Positions 1 through 11,400 of a stretch of DNA of 64,000 bases are shown here, piece after piece (within the stretch, counting starts at the first letter, position 1; the number at the start of each line of letters is the position of its first letter). Source of the DNA: Stachybotrys elegans (taxonomy: Eukaryota > Ascomycota > Sordariomycetes > Hypocreales > Stachybotryaceae); assembly GCA_020746835.1 (NCBI GenBank), contig JAGPNK010000008.1, forward strand, positions 558,001-622,000, in the 5' to 3' direction. The position numbers were made by a program, and so were the translations under genes. The notes below the pieces were generated by a model, which did no database searches, was not told the DNA's origin, and was given only the letters and a program-made list of their open reading frames with translations.

Positions 1-457
1 CAGCAGGGCGATACATTCAGGACTCGATGCCTCCGACCAAACCTCCACCCACGTGGGTATCTCGGATAATATTCCTGGATCAGGGACCAACGCTCTCTAG
101 TGGGCTGTAACGGGATCTTCCTGTACAGTTAGTAAGGGAGCAGGAAAGGGCTGCATATCGAAACGACCATAAGTAGGCAACAGACAGAATCAATATTATT
201 AGCAATCCTAGACAGTCAAAGTATCGGTAGCAGAGCGAATGACTGCTGCCGCAACATGTGACAATAATTCCAAATGCAAAGCATAACCCAACAATTCCAA
301 GCAAAACTCGATCCCAAACTCAAACCTGCGCCATGCTTAAATCATGGTCAAGAGAAAACTCTATACAAAAGCTCGGTTCCCATGGGTACAATGCCCAGGT
401 TCTGGTTCATACGGCGTTGCTGTACTGCCACTGTCGTTTGAGTCTGCAAGAATGCAC
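1..457. other. Left edge, no gene recognised
   Basis: Downstream flank of the amidoligase gene, which reads leftward and stops at 458. Short open frames here have no recognisable motif or start context, so I see nothing but a presumed 3' untranslated region. Confidence 0.5.
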
Positions 458-1694
458 TTATCGTGTCTGCATTCTTGTGTATTCATCCGGGAGGTATCGT
501 TTCATTCGAGATTTCCTAGCTGCACGTCGAATCCGCTTCCACCAGTCTTCAATGGCAGAATCGAACTTGGGGTCCTCGGGTGACACGTACGAAGAGAACT
601 TGTGAAGAAGATCCTGCCATGCATGAGTTGAGATGCCAAGAGACGCCGGGAATTTGTGCTTACCTCTTGCAGAGCCAGTGTGATGAACCCCAACACAAAG
701 GCCACCCAGGCCAGTGTGCCTTTGGTGTTGAGGAATTGGTTCCCACCACGGAACTCTACCGTTCCAGTACATCGCCCAGTCTTGGGGTGAGGAAAGATGT
801 TCTGGAAGTTCCAAAGGACGTAGCGGTTCCCCTGCATGTAAAAGTAGAGGTCTGTCTCTGTCGTCTTGGACCGAATCTCGGCTGCCACCTGCTGCAGGGT
901 TGCATTGTTTTTGCCATACAACAAGGTCTCTCGGAGGCCCGAATCCACGCTCTTACTGTTCATGATGCAATATTGGTTCTCACGGCGTGCTGGTGGTAGG
1001 CAGGCCGCTACGAAGTCCTCATACACGACACAGGCGAAGGCAATTTTCTTGAGCGACCGGAAAGAAAACTTGTTGTTCAGGCTCACAGGGGTGACGTGCA
1101 CATGGCCGCCGCAGGACACATCTTTCTGCGGGTTGAAGTGCACCCGCATCGCTTCCCAGAAATCCGAGAGGATGCGGCTAATGTGCAGCGTGGTATCCAG
1201 CCTAGGCGAGACTACCTCCATACAGACTGCCGATGGAGAAGGCCATATTAGCGTCCTGGTCCTTGCTAGAAGTCAAGCGAGTGGATAAGAAACCGGGAAG
1301 AGGGTCCCGGAGGGCTGGCGAAGGGCAAGGAGGCGAAGGGGCGGACCGGGCAGCGACGGCATGAAGCGAAAAAAAAACAGAGAGGCGGACAGGTGCCGCC
1401 AATGGAAGAAAGGAGGCTGTCAAAATGAGAGGGAAAAAGCAAAGAAAACGTTGGCGCCTTACCGAATGGCCGTGGCCTCTTCAATGAGCCGTCGCGAGTG
1501 ACGAACCACTTGCCACCATAATACTCGGGATGCTTGCTGTATTTGGAGTTGTCGTCATGGACAGCCGAGATTCCCCTGTTGCGAAGCTTCTGCGCAAGCT
1601 GGCGATACCAGTCAACGTTGGTGAAGCTCTCCCCTCCACCATAGGGCTTCGCAACGGCCTCGATCTCGACGCCGAAATTATAGTGGCGGACCAT
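458..1694 (-). CDS. Amidoligase family protein (GS-like fold)
   Basis: Predicted ATP-dependent carboxylate-amine ligase of the glutamine-synthetase-like amidoligase family (PF12224 type). Exons on the minus strand are 1694-1463, 1226-664 and 613-458 (316 aa, 951 nt in frame). Visible family motifs in order are the first strand FGVEIEA (residues 5-11), the VTRDGSL segment (about 70), MEVVSP (about 82), the metal/substrate motif CGGHVHVTP (about 110-118), RRENQYC, and the late TVEFRGGN strand (about 215). These match the acidic and basic pattern of the family. The ATG at 1694 directly precedes the first strand. Introns have GTAAG donors. The gene is divergent from a gamma-glutamylcyclotransferase-like gene at 2688, which fits gamma-glutamyl amide chemistry, but the true substrate is unknown. 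The family is sure; the reaction in fungi is inference. Confidence 0.85.
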
Positions 1695-2687
1695 GGTGAT
1701 GGATATGTGTGGATTAATTTGAGCGAGCCGCCGTGACCGCAGGCGGAATGGATCCTCGACGACGACACATGCGCAGAGAGATAAATAGGATAGCGAGCTG
1801 AACGGGCAGCAAGCTGCGCTTCCTTCGGGCCCGCGTCGTGTGATGTCAACACGTCTTTTCAGTCTGCTTCCCGCGGCGAGGTGGATGTACACGATAGCCG
1901 GCCTTGTTCCGCTTGGCAGTACCAGAATACCATCCGTCTAGAATCCCCATCAACATGGACAAATCGGAGGACGAGAAAATGAAAAAGGAAGAACGGCGGC
2001 CTCGTTTTGTAGATCGTTGCAACCCTAGTCACGGTGTGGGTGCTGGCATGGCTGGAAGAACCACGACGAGGTCCGACGCGCGCTGCTGGACGAAAGGCCC
2101 ATTCATCATGACCCATGCGTCTTGGCTGGGCACCCAGCCGCCAGCGTGTAAAGCCTTGGGAGCAATACAAGGTCAAGAGTGGTCATCGATGAGGACACGA
2201 CAGGGTCGGTGGTCACGATGGTCGGACAACGCTCAAGGACGTGGTGGTTGATTATTGGCTGTGAGCTGTGTCGGGGCGGCTGAGGTGAGTGCCATTTGCT
2301 GCCCAATGTCCTTCCTCCCCTCCCCTGGAGTGTACGGTTCTTGCCTTACACGGGCCTACCTGATCCAGGGGAGCTCCACCACCAACCAGCCACCACCCAC
2401 ACCCACCACCATATGGATGAATGCAACACTTCACCGCTGTCGTCTCTTGCCTCACTTTTCCCGGAAAGCCTGGGGCAGAGACAAGGCAGAGATACGTGGA
2501 CAACGAGTCCCCCTTTTAACAAATCAGTGCCGGTACCCATTCTTGCGCAAATCCTCCCCCATATTCGCACTTACCTCATTCGTCCTTTCTTCCTGCCTTC
2601 CTACATTCGTACATTCCCTGCCTGCACACTGCACACTGCACACTGCATTCCTTACCCTAACGCACCTTCCATCACATCACCATCCGG
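1695..2687. promoter_or_regulatory. Divergent promoter region, amidoligase / GGCT-like
   Basis: About 1 kb between two divergent start codons, holding both promoters. It contains three tandem CTGCACA units near 2630-2650, just upstream of the GGCT-like start, and pyrimidine-rich stretches typical of fungal leaders. No convincing gene was seen inside. Confidence 0.5.
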
Positions 2688-3716
2688 ATGTTCGGATATT
2701 CTTCCCTCCGCCAGCTTGTCAGCACCGCCATAGCAATGGGCCTGGAGGTTGCTGCCAATGCCAATGCCGATGCCGATGCCAACACCAGCCCTCATCCCGG
2801 CCCAGATGCTGTGGCCGAGGCGGCACACGCGGGTAGCTCAGCTGAGCTCCAGCCAACCACGTACTACTTTGCCTACGGCAGCAACCTCCACCTCAAGCAG
2901 ATGAAGAGGAGGTGCCCCAATAGCAAGTACATTGGTCGAGCACGCCTCTCCAACTACCGCTGGCAGATCAATGAGAGAGGGTACGCAAATGTCGTCGATG
3001 CCGAGGGCCACTGGGTCGATGGTCTCGTCTTTGAGATCGACGATAACGATGAGACACGGCTAGACATCAACGAGGGCGTGTCTAAGAATGCCTATGCTAA
3101 GCGCTACATGTCAGTTCTCCTCTTTCGTGCCCACGGTGTCCTCTATCGCCGGCCAACTTCTTGGATCGTCAACAAGGGTGGACCAGCCAAGGTGTGCCGT
3201 GAAGCAAAGCTGGCCCTCAACAAACCTTCAGAGCAGCGATGGATTCAAGACGTCCTGGTCTACATAAGCCTTGACTACGTCAGAGATAGCTCTCCCAAAG
3301 AAGAGTATGTGAACCGTATCAATCTCGGTCTCATCGATGCAGCCGCATTAGGCATGGACGACGACTACATCGTAAACTGCATCAGACCGTTCATCCCGGA
3401 CCGCCCGGCAGCTGCAGACAATAAGCCCTCGACTGGCATCAAACGGAGCGCGTCTCCTCGGACTGGTGAGCCATCTCCAGCCCGGAAAGGTCAAGCCCCA
3501 ACTGGACGTAATAAGCAGACATCACCACAACCTCCGGCACGGACCCCGAATAGCTCTACTAAGGCAGCCGAAGACAGCAACGCAGACGACACACCACCGC
3601 CATTGCCGCCTAGGCCTACATCACCTAGGCCTACGTCACCCAGGCCTACGTTTCGATATCGCGATATTCCTGTCATAATAGTCGAGGAGTTTCGCTCCTC
3701 TACTCCATTTCGATAA
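2688..3716 (+). CDS. Gamma-glutamylcyclotransferase-like (AIG2-fold) protein
   Basis: Single-exon gene of 342 aa. The GGCT/AIG2 domain spans roughly residues 58-215. The signature FAYGSNL lies near 62-68, and the segment LDINEGVSKNAYAKR near 125 carries the glutamate that serves as general acid in the family. Enzymes of this fold release 5-oxoproline from gamma-glutamyl amides or peptides. An alternative ATG at 2736 would drop 16 residues. Before the domain sits an Asn/Asp-Ala tract from a hexanucleotide repeat. After it comes a 120-residue Pro/Ser/Thr-rich tail ending in three PRPTS-type units, so the domain is embedded in disordered extensions. The upstream neighbour is a divergent amidoligase, the chemically opposite activity. 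The fold assignment is strong; the substrate is unknown. Confidence 0.85.
   Translation: MFGYSSLRQLVSTAIAMGLEVAANANADADANTSPHPGPDAVAEAAHAGSSAELQPTTYYFAYGSNLHLKQMKRRCPNSKYIGRARLSNYRWQINERGYANVVDAEGHWVDGLVFEIDDNDETRLDINEGVSKNAYAKRYMSVLLFRAHGVLYRRPTSWIVNKGGPAKVCREAKLALNKPSEQRWIQDVLVYISLDYVRDSSPKEEYVNRINLGLIDAAALGMDDDYIVNCIRPFIPDRPAAADNKPSTGIKRSASPRTGEPSPARKGQAPTGRNKQTSPQPPARTPNSSTKAAEDSNADDTPPPLPPRPTSPRPTSPRPTFRYRDIPVIIVEEFRSSTPFR
2754..2780 (+). repeat. Coding hexanucleotide repeat (GCCAAT/GCCGAT)
   Basis: Units of GCCAATGCC and GCCGATGCC run in tandem within the GGCT-like gene and encode alternating Asn/Asp-Ala residues. This may be a length-variable tract. Confidence 0.7.
3612..3650 (+). repeat. 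15-bp coding minisatellite, about 2.6 units
   Basis: AGGCCTACRTCACCY repeats in frame near the 3' end of the GGCT-like gene and encodes PRPTS units. The unit length is a multiple of three, so copy-number change keeps frame. Confidence 0.75.
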
Positions 3717-3953
3717 CAATATAGATTATGTATAGCATACAAACTTTCGAACAGTCGCTTCCTGAAGAAACAAACAAGAAGAGAAAAGGTAGAAGGAAGA
3801 GTGATCGCTCGAACACAATGTAAGTGCACCCGTCCCTGCAAAAAAAAAAAAAAAAAAAGAGAGAAATTTGTTCCTGACATGTCACCTGTGTCCCAGTTGT
3901 TCAGGCTTTCCTCCCAGCTGGCGGAGGTTGCCCAAATGTCCCTAGTACTAGGA

Positions 3954-5305
3954 TCAGATATTGCAACGCTGAGGTGATGCGTGAGGCTTACGTTTTGGGC
4001 CTGTGCTTCGGAAGAAAGGTTCGCGGATATGAGTCTGTGGACCACTCGAGTTGTCCCATACCCATCTGATGACTGTAGGACACTGAATTATGTCGGTTTC
4101 GGCACCATAGACGAGCACGCGAGGCTTATGCACCGTCTTTGTCGATGACTTCTTGCCTCCTTCGATTCGTTCTACAAATAGCCCTGGTGCCAGGTCGAAC
4201 AAGTATGACACCTTTCGGCGAGCTGCAGATGTCGAGGTCGTTCCACTAAGATCCAGTGCCACCCCATTGCTGGCGAGGTTCACACATTCGTACACCTCAA
4301 GTCTCGACCAAGCATTGCGGGCTGGCCATTTCAGCGCATAAATGCTCGATGCCAACTGCAGCCGGTGAGCGAGTTCAGCGGCCGGGTCAACTATGCTTCG
4401 ACGAATGGAGCTATTAAGCTCCGCGAAACTGGACCGCGGGACCGTGACGGACAAGATGGAAGCGAGGTCTTCCGCAACAGCGGTGAGAAAGCGCGCTCTT
4501 CTCGCCTTGAAAGCCTGCTGGGCTGCTAGTGCTGTGAGAGTCTCGCTGCGCCACTCTCGGCATTGTCCCGGATCTGGCTCATCAGCATCTTATATGGTAG
4601 CGCTTGCAGAGTTGGCATCGTACCTCGGGGCAATCGAGACATTGTGCTTTCAATCTCCTCGATCCACATCAATGTGGCATCACTATCCGAGTCGTCCAGG
4701 GGACAGTAGAATGACTTGGAGAAGAACACCACCCATACATAGTTCATGATGACGGCCATTACGTGATATTCGTCCGCCTCGGATATGTTGACACACCTCT
4801 TGGCCGGTTCCCTCAAGAGCGAGACGAAGCGGGTTGCCTGAACAGGAGACGGCCGCGCACGCAAGCGCCCAGCATCGAAATCATCAAGAATGGGCTTCAT
4901 CCGGTTCTCGGCCCATCTTTGTATGTTCCTTAGCAGAGAAGTATAGGCCTCGCTTGCCTCGGATTCCGTAATGTCCTTTCTGGGGGCCTGGAGAGTGAAG
5001 ATTTGATCTTTGGCATCCTGGAACTGTTTGTTCTTGTTTTTGGCTTGGTTCCGGGCTTCCGCCAGCTCCTTCTCTAGGGCTTCTACCTTTTTGGAGAGCT
5101 GGGCGTTGAGGTTTTCCTGCTTCTCCAGCTCTTGCTGTCTCGAGTCAAGAACGTGCTCGGTGAAACGCCGTAGACGAATCTCGTCGCTGAGCTTTGCTTC
5201 CAGTGAGGGTTCTTCTTTGGGAGCCATTGGGACCTGGGATTCGTTCTGTGCTATGTCGGCTTCCTGCAGCTCAGGCTGTGGGGGAGGTTCCTTTTCAGCG
5301 TCCAT
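3954..5305 (-). CDS. Hypothetical coiled-coil protein
   Basis: I do not recognise this protein. Minus-strand exons are 5305-4624 and 4573-3954 (433 aa). The join uses a short GTACG...CCAG intron that turns two separate frames into one continuous product (..SRLPR-DPGQCREWRSETL..). Residues about 40-110 form a strongly heptad-like, Lys/Glu-rich coiled coil. The middle part, with WAENRMKPILDDF and EADEYHVMAVIMNYVWVVFF, looks like a helical globular domain, and the C-terminal part has PAAELAHRLQLASSIYALKWP. It is probably a lineage-restricted fungal family. It is divergent from the Hsp70-like gene at 6058. The extreme C terminus is uncertain: a donor-like CGTAAG near 3995 could extend the gene leftward. 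Confidence 0.65.
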
Positions 5306-6057
5306 GGTGTGAGTATGAAATCCTGCGCCTCGGTGCCTGGGATCTTCGCTGGTTTGGCGCTCGTGGGCAGCGTTAGGCAGAGTTCTGTATCACCCTGCCC
5401 ATTCAATTGTTTAGTATATAGGTACACTATAGCCATCCAACGCGGGTGAGCTGAGACGGCCTTGTTTGAGAGTCGCAGACATATCCCAGAGGGGGGGGGT
5501 GTGTTGGAACCGTCAATTGGCTCGGTTGCCCAATCGACGCCCAATCCCAGCCACGCTACATTGTGCTGGACCTCAAGATGGAGACCATGGGTCTCGAAGG
5601 GCCCGTTAATATCCATTGCCACCTCATCGCTTCCTGAAAAGGTATGTGCGGTCGTGATCCGATTGGCCTGAACCAAATGTAGCGTGACCACCTTTCAAAG
5701 GGTTGAGACCTCCGAGGTTGGAACAACTCACCTTTCCAGCTTACAAGAGCAACATCCGTATCAGACTCGCCCAGGCTGATCAAGGCATTTTCTGGCCAAT
5801 TATCATCGTCCAAGCGTGGCCTGGGGGCATCATCACATTGGCTCGCAAGCGACCTGTCATTCGCATTACCAGTTTGGGTTGGGTAGCAGGCGCTCCCAAA
5901 TCCAGGTGATGCCACATCGATACGCTGGGGTAGCGGCGGACGGCATCGGCACCCATCATTCATCTAGCCGGAGCCTTGGTTCGAGGACTAGGGACTGCAG
6001 CGCATTTATACGGTGTAGACATCTCATTCTGATCCCGTAATTGCTCTGTGGCTCGCG
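5306..6057. promoter_or_regulatory. Divergent spacer with possible extra minus-strand exons
   Basis: The spacer lies between the coiled-coil gene (-) and the Hsp70-like gene (+). On the minus strand two coding-like frames, about 5963-5715 and 5655-5310, are joined by a plausible GTGAGT...TTTTCAG intron. They may be upstream exons or leader sequence of the coiled-coil gene. A run of ten G (near 5491) lies in it. See findings. Confidence 0.35.
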
Positions 6058-8034
6058 ATGGGCGAACGGAGGATCGTTGTGTCGATAGATTTCGGCACGA
6101 CCTACTCAGGTGTCGCTTGGGCCGAGACAACTCGCGTAAGTATACATGCCGTCATCGATACAGACCACTCGCTGAGCCTCGCAGCCCGATATCCAACATG
6201 TCATATCGACATGGCCCGCGGGGGAGTCGTTCAAGAGCAGTCCCAAGGTGCCTACAGAGCTTCGAAGAGTCGCTTCAGGCTGGCAATGGGGTTTCCAGAT
6301 TCCAGAGTCTGCTAAGCGATGCCGGTTCTTCAAATTGTTAGGCCCGTGGTCCTCCAAATCTTGACATTGCTGACGTCTATGCGCTCAGGAAGCTCGATGA
6401 GCCGGACAAGCAGTATAGTGAAGGGGAGTCAGCCCTAGAACTTACCAAGATCTACTTGTCATGTCTTCATTCCCACTTTATCAGTGTTCTCGAAAAGCGG
6501 CTGTCGCCCAGCGTCGTCCGTTCGACACCCATGGACTTTGTGGTGACTGTTCCTGCAATATGGACGACTGCCGCGAAGCAGTTGACTGAGAGAGCGGCCG
6601 CCATGGCTGGGTTCTGCGGTAACCAAAGGATACAGCTTATCACCGAGCCGGTACGAGAGGAGCCCTCCAGAAGCCCCGACACACTGACACGATGTAGGAA
6701 GCAGCGGCTTTGTACACGCTAAAGAACCTCAGTCCATCCACGCTGAAGCTTGGCCGCCGATTTGTGGTGTGTGATGCCGGCGGTGGCACGGTCGACCTCA
6801 TTTCTTATGAAGTCACACAAGTCGACAAGCTAGAGGTCAAAGAGGTGACTGAAGGTACAGGCGGCCGGTGCGGCTCATCTATGCTCAACATGAGGTTCCG
6901 CAGATACCTGAAGCAGACCCATGGAGACAAGTACTGGACTGATGATCGCCTGGTTCTCGCCCTCAACGAATTTGAATCAGTCAGTCATCGCAGGCCGGGC
7001 GAGTTGTGATCTGAGACGCTAATATCATGCAGTTCAAGAAGGACTTCTCTCCCAAGGGCGAGCCACTGACCCTTCGGGTTGATGGGAGCTTGGGGTTGAG
7101 AAGAAATCGGTATACAGTGTCTCAGGACGAGATGAAGTCAAAAATCTTCGATCCTATAATGAAAGACATCATCTGCCTCATCAAGGAGCAGATATCCTTA
7201 GTGGGGGGTGACGTCGCAGCTGTTATCCTCGTTGGTGGGTTCGGCCAGAGCCGATATCTCAAGTCCCGAGTCCGCGACGCCATTGCAGCAGGGACTGAGG
7301 TTCTCCAGCCAGAGAATGGATGGGCTGCCGTTGTAAAGGGTGCAGTCATACACGGACTTGGTCGATATCAGCCTAACTTTAGTCCTGTTGGGATCGCATC
7401 CCGAGTGGCGAGAAAATCGTACGGCACTTGTCTCCTGGCAAAATACGACATGATGAAACATGATCAGAGAGAGGCGTGGGTGTTCTCATCAGACGATATG
7501 GTCCGTCAAGTTGCTAACAGCGAATAGCTTCTGGTCTGAAAAGGAGGGAGAGATGGTCGTTACGGAAATGTGCTGGTTTATCAAGAAGGTGAGCGTTTCT
7601 GCTGATCATTCAAACGCTTGTCTGACATCTTTCAGGGCGAGTCCTATCCAGAAGGCAGACCTTCCAGCATTGAGTATCAGTGCGATATCCCCGTCTTCCT
7701 TGGCCATTCGCCTCAGACCGAGGTTGACATCTTTTGTCACGATGATGACGGCCCTCCTCCAGTTCACATCACAAACAGGACCCAGTGCGTGGCCACGCTG
7801 TCGCTAGATCTAGATAAGATACCCGCCTCGGTGAAAAAAATGGCCAAGCAGATCAAGATGGGCTGGTACAAATATTACTGCCTGGAGGGAGCCATCGAAG
7901 CCAGTTATGGATCTGCCATGATCACATATTCGGTCAAACTAGGAGGTACGGTATCCATGCAAGTACAGGTAATTCTTGTCAAGCTAACGAAAACAGGTGT
8001 TACTCATGATGTGATAAGTGTTCGTTATGAATAG
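6058..8034 (+). CDS. Hsp70-like (HSPA12-type) ATPase-domain protein
   Basis: Divergent Hsp70 relative of the kind expanded in filamentous ascomycetes. Exons are 6058-6135, 6185-6345, 6389-6650, 6698-6979, 7033-7481, 7528-7588, 7636-7945 and 7997-8034 (546 aa). Actin/Hsp70-fold nucleotide motifs are visible: phosphate-1 VSIDFGTTYSGVAW at residues 7-20, connect-1 DFVVTVPAIW, phosphate-2 VVCDAGGGTVDLISYEV, and the adenosine motif VILVGGFGQSRYL. There is no canonical Hsp70 substrate-binding domain or EEVD tail. The C terminus is short and resembles other HSPA12-like proteins. The second intron is only 43 nt with a weak GTGGTC donor but a perfect CTGAC branch point; without it the frame breaks. 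Client and role are unknown. Confidence 0.75.
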
Positions 8035-8434
8035 CATTCGGAAGCTATTTATGAGAGATGCCTTGGTGAATGATGCATGTTGGGTCCAGAGGCGCACTTG
8101 AATGAAATAGCATGGTCAAGCGCATGGCAAGGTTATCTGCCAGTCATGTAGATGAAAAAGGTTGAATAGGAGTTGGGAGTTCTTTTTTTTTGGTAATTCT
8201 GGAGTCAGATTAAAGGAGGTGATTCTCCATACAGCCCACAGGCAGGTTAGTAGCTCTTGCGTGTGGAAGTGTTGTGAAGCAGTTTTGACTCTTGGAGCTG
8301 CAGCTCTCTTAATTGGACGTCACGTGCTCACGTGTTTGCCCGCCCCTCCAAGGTCGCGTTGCAACATCCGGGCACGACCTCCCGCTTCGGTATTTGCACG
8401 CCTGCTCGAGGCGATCAACCATGACCGGAAGAAT
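8035..8434. promoter_or_regulatory. Promoter of the ATR kinase gene
   Basis: A 400-bp spacer containing the 3' end of the Hsp70-like transcript and the ATR promoter. No gene was seen. Confidence 0.5.
8315..8334. promoter_or_regulatory. Paired CACGTG boxes with a GACGTC core
   Basis: GGACGTCACGTG followed two bases later by an overlapping second CACGTG gives two palindromic bHLH-type boxes (8321-8326 and 8329-8334) and a CRE-like GACGTC. They lie about 100 bp upstream of the ATR start codon. Binding is inferred only from the motif. Confidence 0.45.
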
Positions 8435-11400
8435 ATGGCTGAGAGCTTCTACAATAAGGGGCCTCAATCTGATGCCGCTGGAATGGCCGTCAACATGGCC
8501 AACGGCGGCCCTCCTCCGTCCACATTAGCTGCACAGCTTGTGGAAAACATTTCCGTCTCCAACAAATCTTCACGATCCGACGAAAACACCGAGCTGCGAC
8601 GACTCTTCGCCACCATCGAACGCGTCAAAGATGACCCGGAGCTGCTCAAGACCGCTTCCGAAAGAATAGAGCACAATCACATGCTGATCTATGTATACTC
8701 TCGAGTGGTTCTCGATAACCTCAAGCTCGACAGCCCATTCGTCCAGAGGGACCACGTACGATCCGAGGCGCTCAAGGCCATTAATTTCTTGAGATTTACA
8801 GTCAAAGAAACACCTGCTGTTCTTTTGTACTCAGCGGATAACCACGGGTTGTTGTATCGCGGAGAGGAGCCATTATGGATTTGGCTGCTTCCCCACTTGC
8901 TGAAGCTCCTGGGCCATGCTGAGTGCCTTGATATCGAAGGAGCTATGGAGGGATTTTTGCAGTATCTTTGGCTACTAGTATCGCGCAATACTGTTCTATG
9001 GGAACTAGCCTCTTCTCTCAGTCTGTACCTTCGGTCCATTCTCAGTGGTGAGTCCGTTCCGTCCGTTCTGCGAATACCTTCTAACATCAGACAGAGATCA
9101 CCCATCGCCTTCAAGACCCTTCGCTCCTTGCTGGACCTCAAGATATTCCCATAGCCATCGAACTGCCACCCTCTCGCACTCTGGAGCGTATTATTGGTGG
9201 AAACGAGACGGGCAGGTTTCAGCGGACCACCTACACAGTGCCTAGCACTTCGCAGGCTTTGCGGCAAGCCCTGAGCCTTGCACGCGTACTATCATATCCG
9301 TTTACGTCTCAGGATCCTTCTATTGCCTGTATTGTTTCACTATCGGAGAATGGACCTTGGCTCATGGATACATGGCTGCACCTCAGACATGTCCAAAAGC
9401 GCTTGGACCTGACGTCCCAATGCTCGGCCATTGCTCTCATCACCATCACGCTAGATATTGTCAAGGCCACGGCCTTGAATGATGAAACAGCCGGCCCCTT
9501 AAGAGAAAAAGCATGCACACTGCTCGTCCTGCTATGTAACGAAATGGTGTCGACTCCTGGCGACCTGGTGTCCGATGACTCCAACGGAGAAGCTGCTAGG
9601 CTGACATACTGTATGGCTATAATCGCCATTTCGCAGGCGTCACTCAGAGCGCGATCCGTTGGCCGACTAGCAATGTCAAAGCTCGTAGAGGAACTGGGCC
9701 TGTTGACATCAGGAAACCCTGCTGTAGGTCCAGATACGGACACTTGGGTAAGTCAGCGAGAAGTCTTCAACTTATGCCTGCTAACAATCCTAGCGCTGCA
9801 CGCTCCTCCTAAGCCAGATAATCGATGCCACGCCCGGCCAGGCATTCGATGCCAGCACACATCCCTCCAAATTCGCGGATCAGCAGATCAGCCGAGCCGT
9901 CGAAGAGCTGGGGCTACCTTATGAACCCTCACAAAAAGCCAACAGTCTGCCCAAAAGGCAAAAGACGTCACACACTGACCACGAGCATCAACTGTCCATC
10001 TGCCGTATCCTTTGCGACAGTCTGCTAGGGGAGCAAGACAGAGATGTTGATATCTCGACAGTCGAGTTGTTCCTGTAAGTCTGGCATCTGCACTGAGGTA
10101 TAAAATTAACAAACCCGCAGTGATGCTTTCAACAACGCCCCCGAAGAAACTCAATGTCAATCGATCAACGTCTTATCGCTGTTGCCATGTATGGATCTTA
10201 TCAATCAAAGAACCCGCCCGGCCAGCCAGCCAGCAGCTATTAGATGTCCGGTATGCCATCACGAGGTTTCGAACAAGAACATAGTCGCCATGGACTCAGC
10301 CGGCGATATCTCTTCGATTTTTGCGAAAATCATTCGGCTGCCGTCCTTCATCGAAGCACGGCGGTCTCGGGTTGCGGCAATGATTGCTCTGCGAAGGATT
10401 GCACTTCATTCAGACGACCCAGAGTTCCTTGACCTGGAAACGTCTGAACCTGGTCAATGGTGCTTGCAGTCACTAAACAGCTCCGTGCGGGAGCTTCGGA
10501 TAGCAGCTGGGCGGACTTTGGCGGCCTTCATCAGGCGCCCCACGAAAGGGTCTCTAGGAGACCTTTCCTACCGAAACCGAACAAACTCGATAGCGCTCTT
10601 GCGATCAGTGTCGGACAAGGGTCAGAATCATCGTGCAGAGACTTGCATCATGGCGTGGGGACAGATCGGACGAGTAGTTGATGACGAGGAACTGAACTTG
10701 GTTCTCATCAAACTTCTCGAGTATCTTGGTAGCAGCAACACCATCCAATCGGCTTTTGCTCACAATGAGCTCCTCAACCTGGCAGAAGCTCGAAACACCA
10801 CCCCACGAAGACTCTTCGAGCCTTTCTGGAGAAACTTGGCCTACATGGTGACGAAAGACTTGGTGCATCGGCCCCAGCGAACTCGGGCGATTGCAGACTT
10901 GCTTCAGGTAACCATTAATGAGCTTTTGCTTCTCATCCAGACGCATGCCCTTCCATGGCTTGTTTTGGACAGGAAGAAGGATGTCATTCAGAAGATTGCA
11001 GACGCTCGTCAGGAAACCGAAATACAAACTCTGATGGATGGGCCCAACATTGCTGCAATACTCGCGCTGTTATTGATGCAGGAAGCGGAGAATGTCGAGG
11101 CATTCACCAAGTCACGGCTCGATGAGATATCGTCCCACTTTCATCCTCACAAGTTGGTCGATCTGATTCAAGGAGAAAGGGTGCAGATTGCACTCGAGCT
11201 TCTCAAAGCGTCTGGGGATGCTGGCGGCGCACGTCAAAACCAGGTAGGTCCCTATTTCCCGGCGTGTTTGATATCACTAACAAGCCAAGACGAGAAAGGC
11301 TCTGCATACCATGGCACTCATGCTTGTTGGGCCGAGCAAGGAGTCGAAGCACAAGAAGGGGAACTTGGTTGGCCGGTTCCTACACGCACATATCCTTGGT

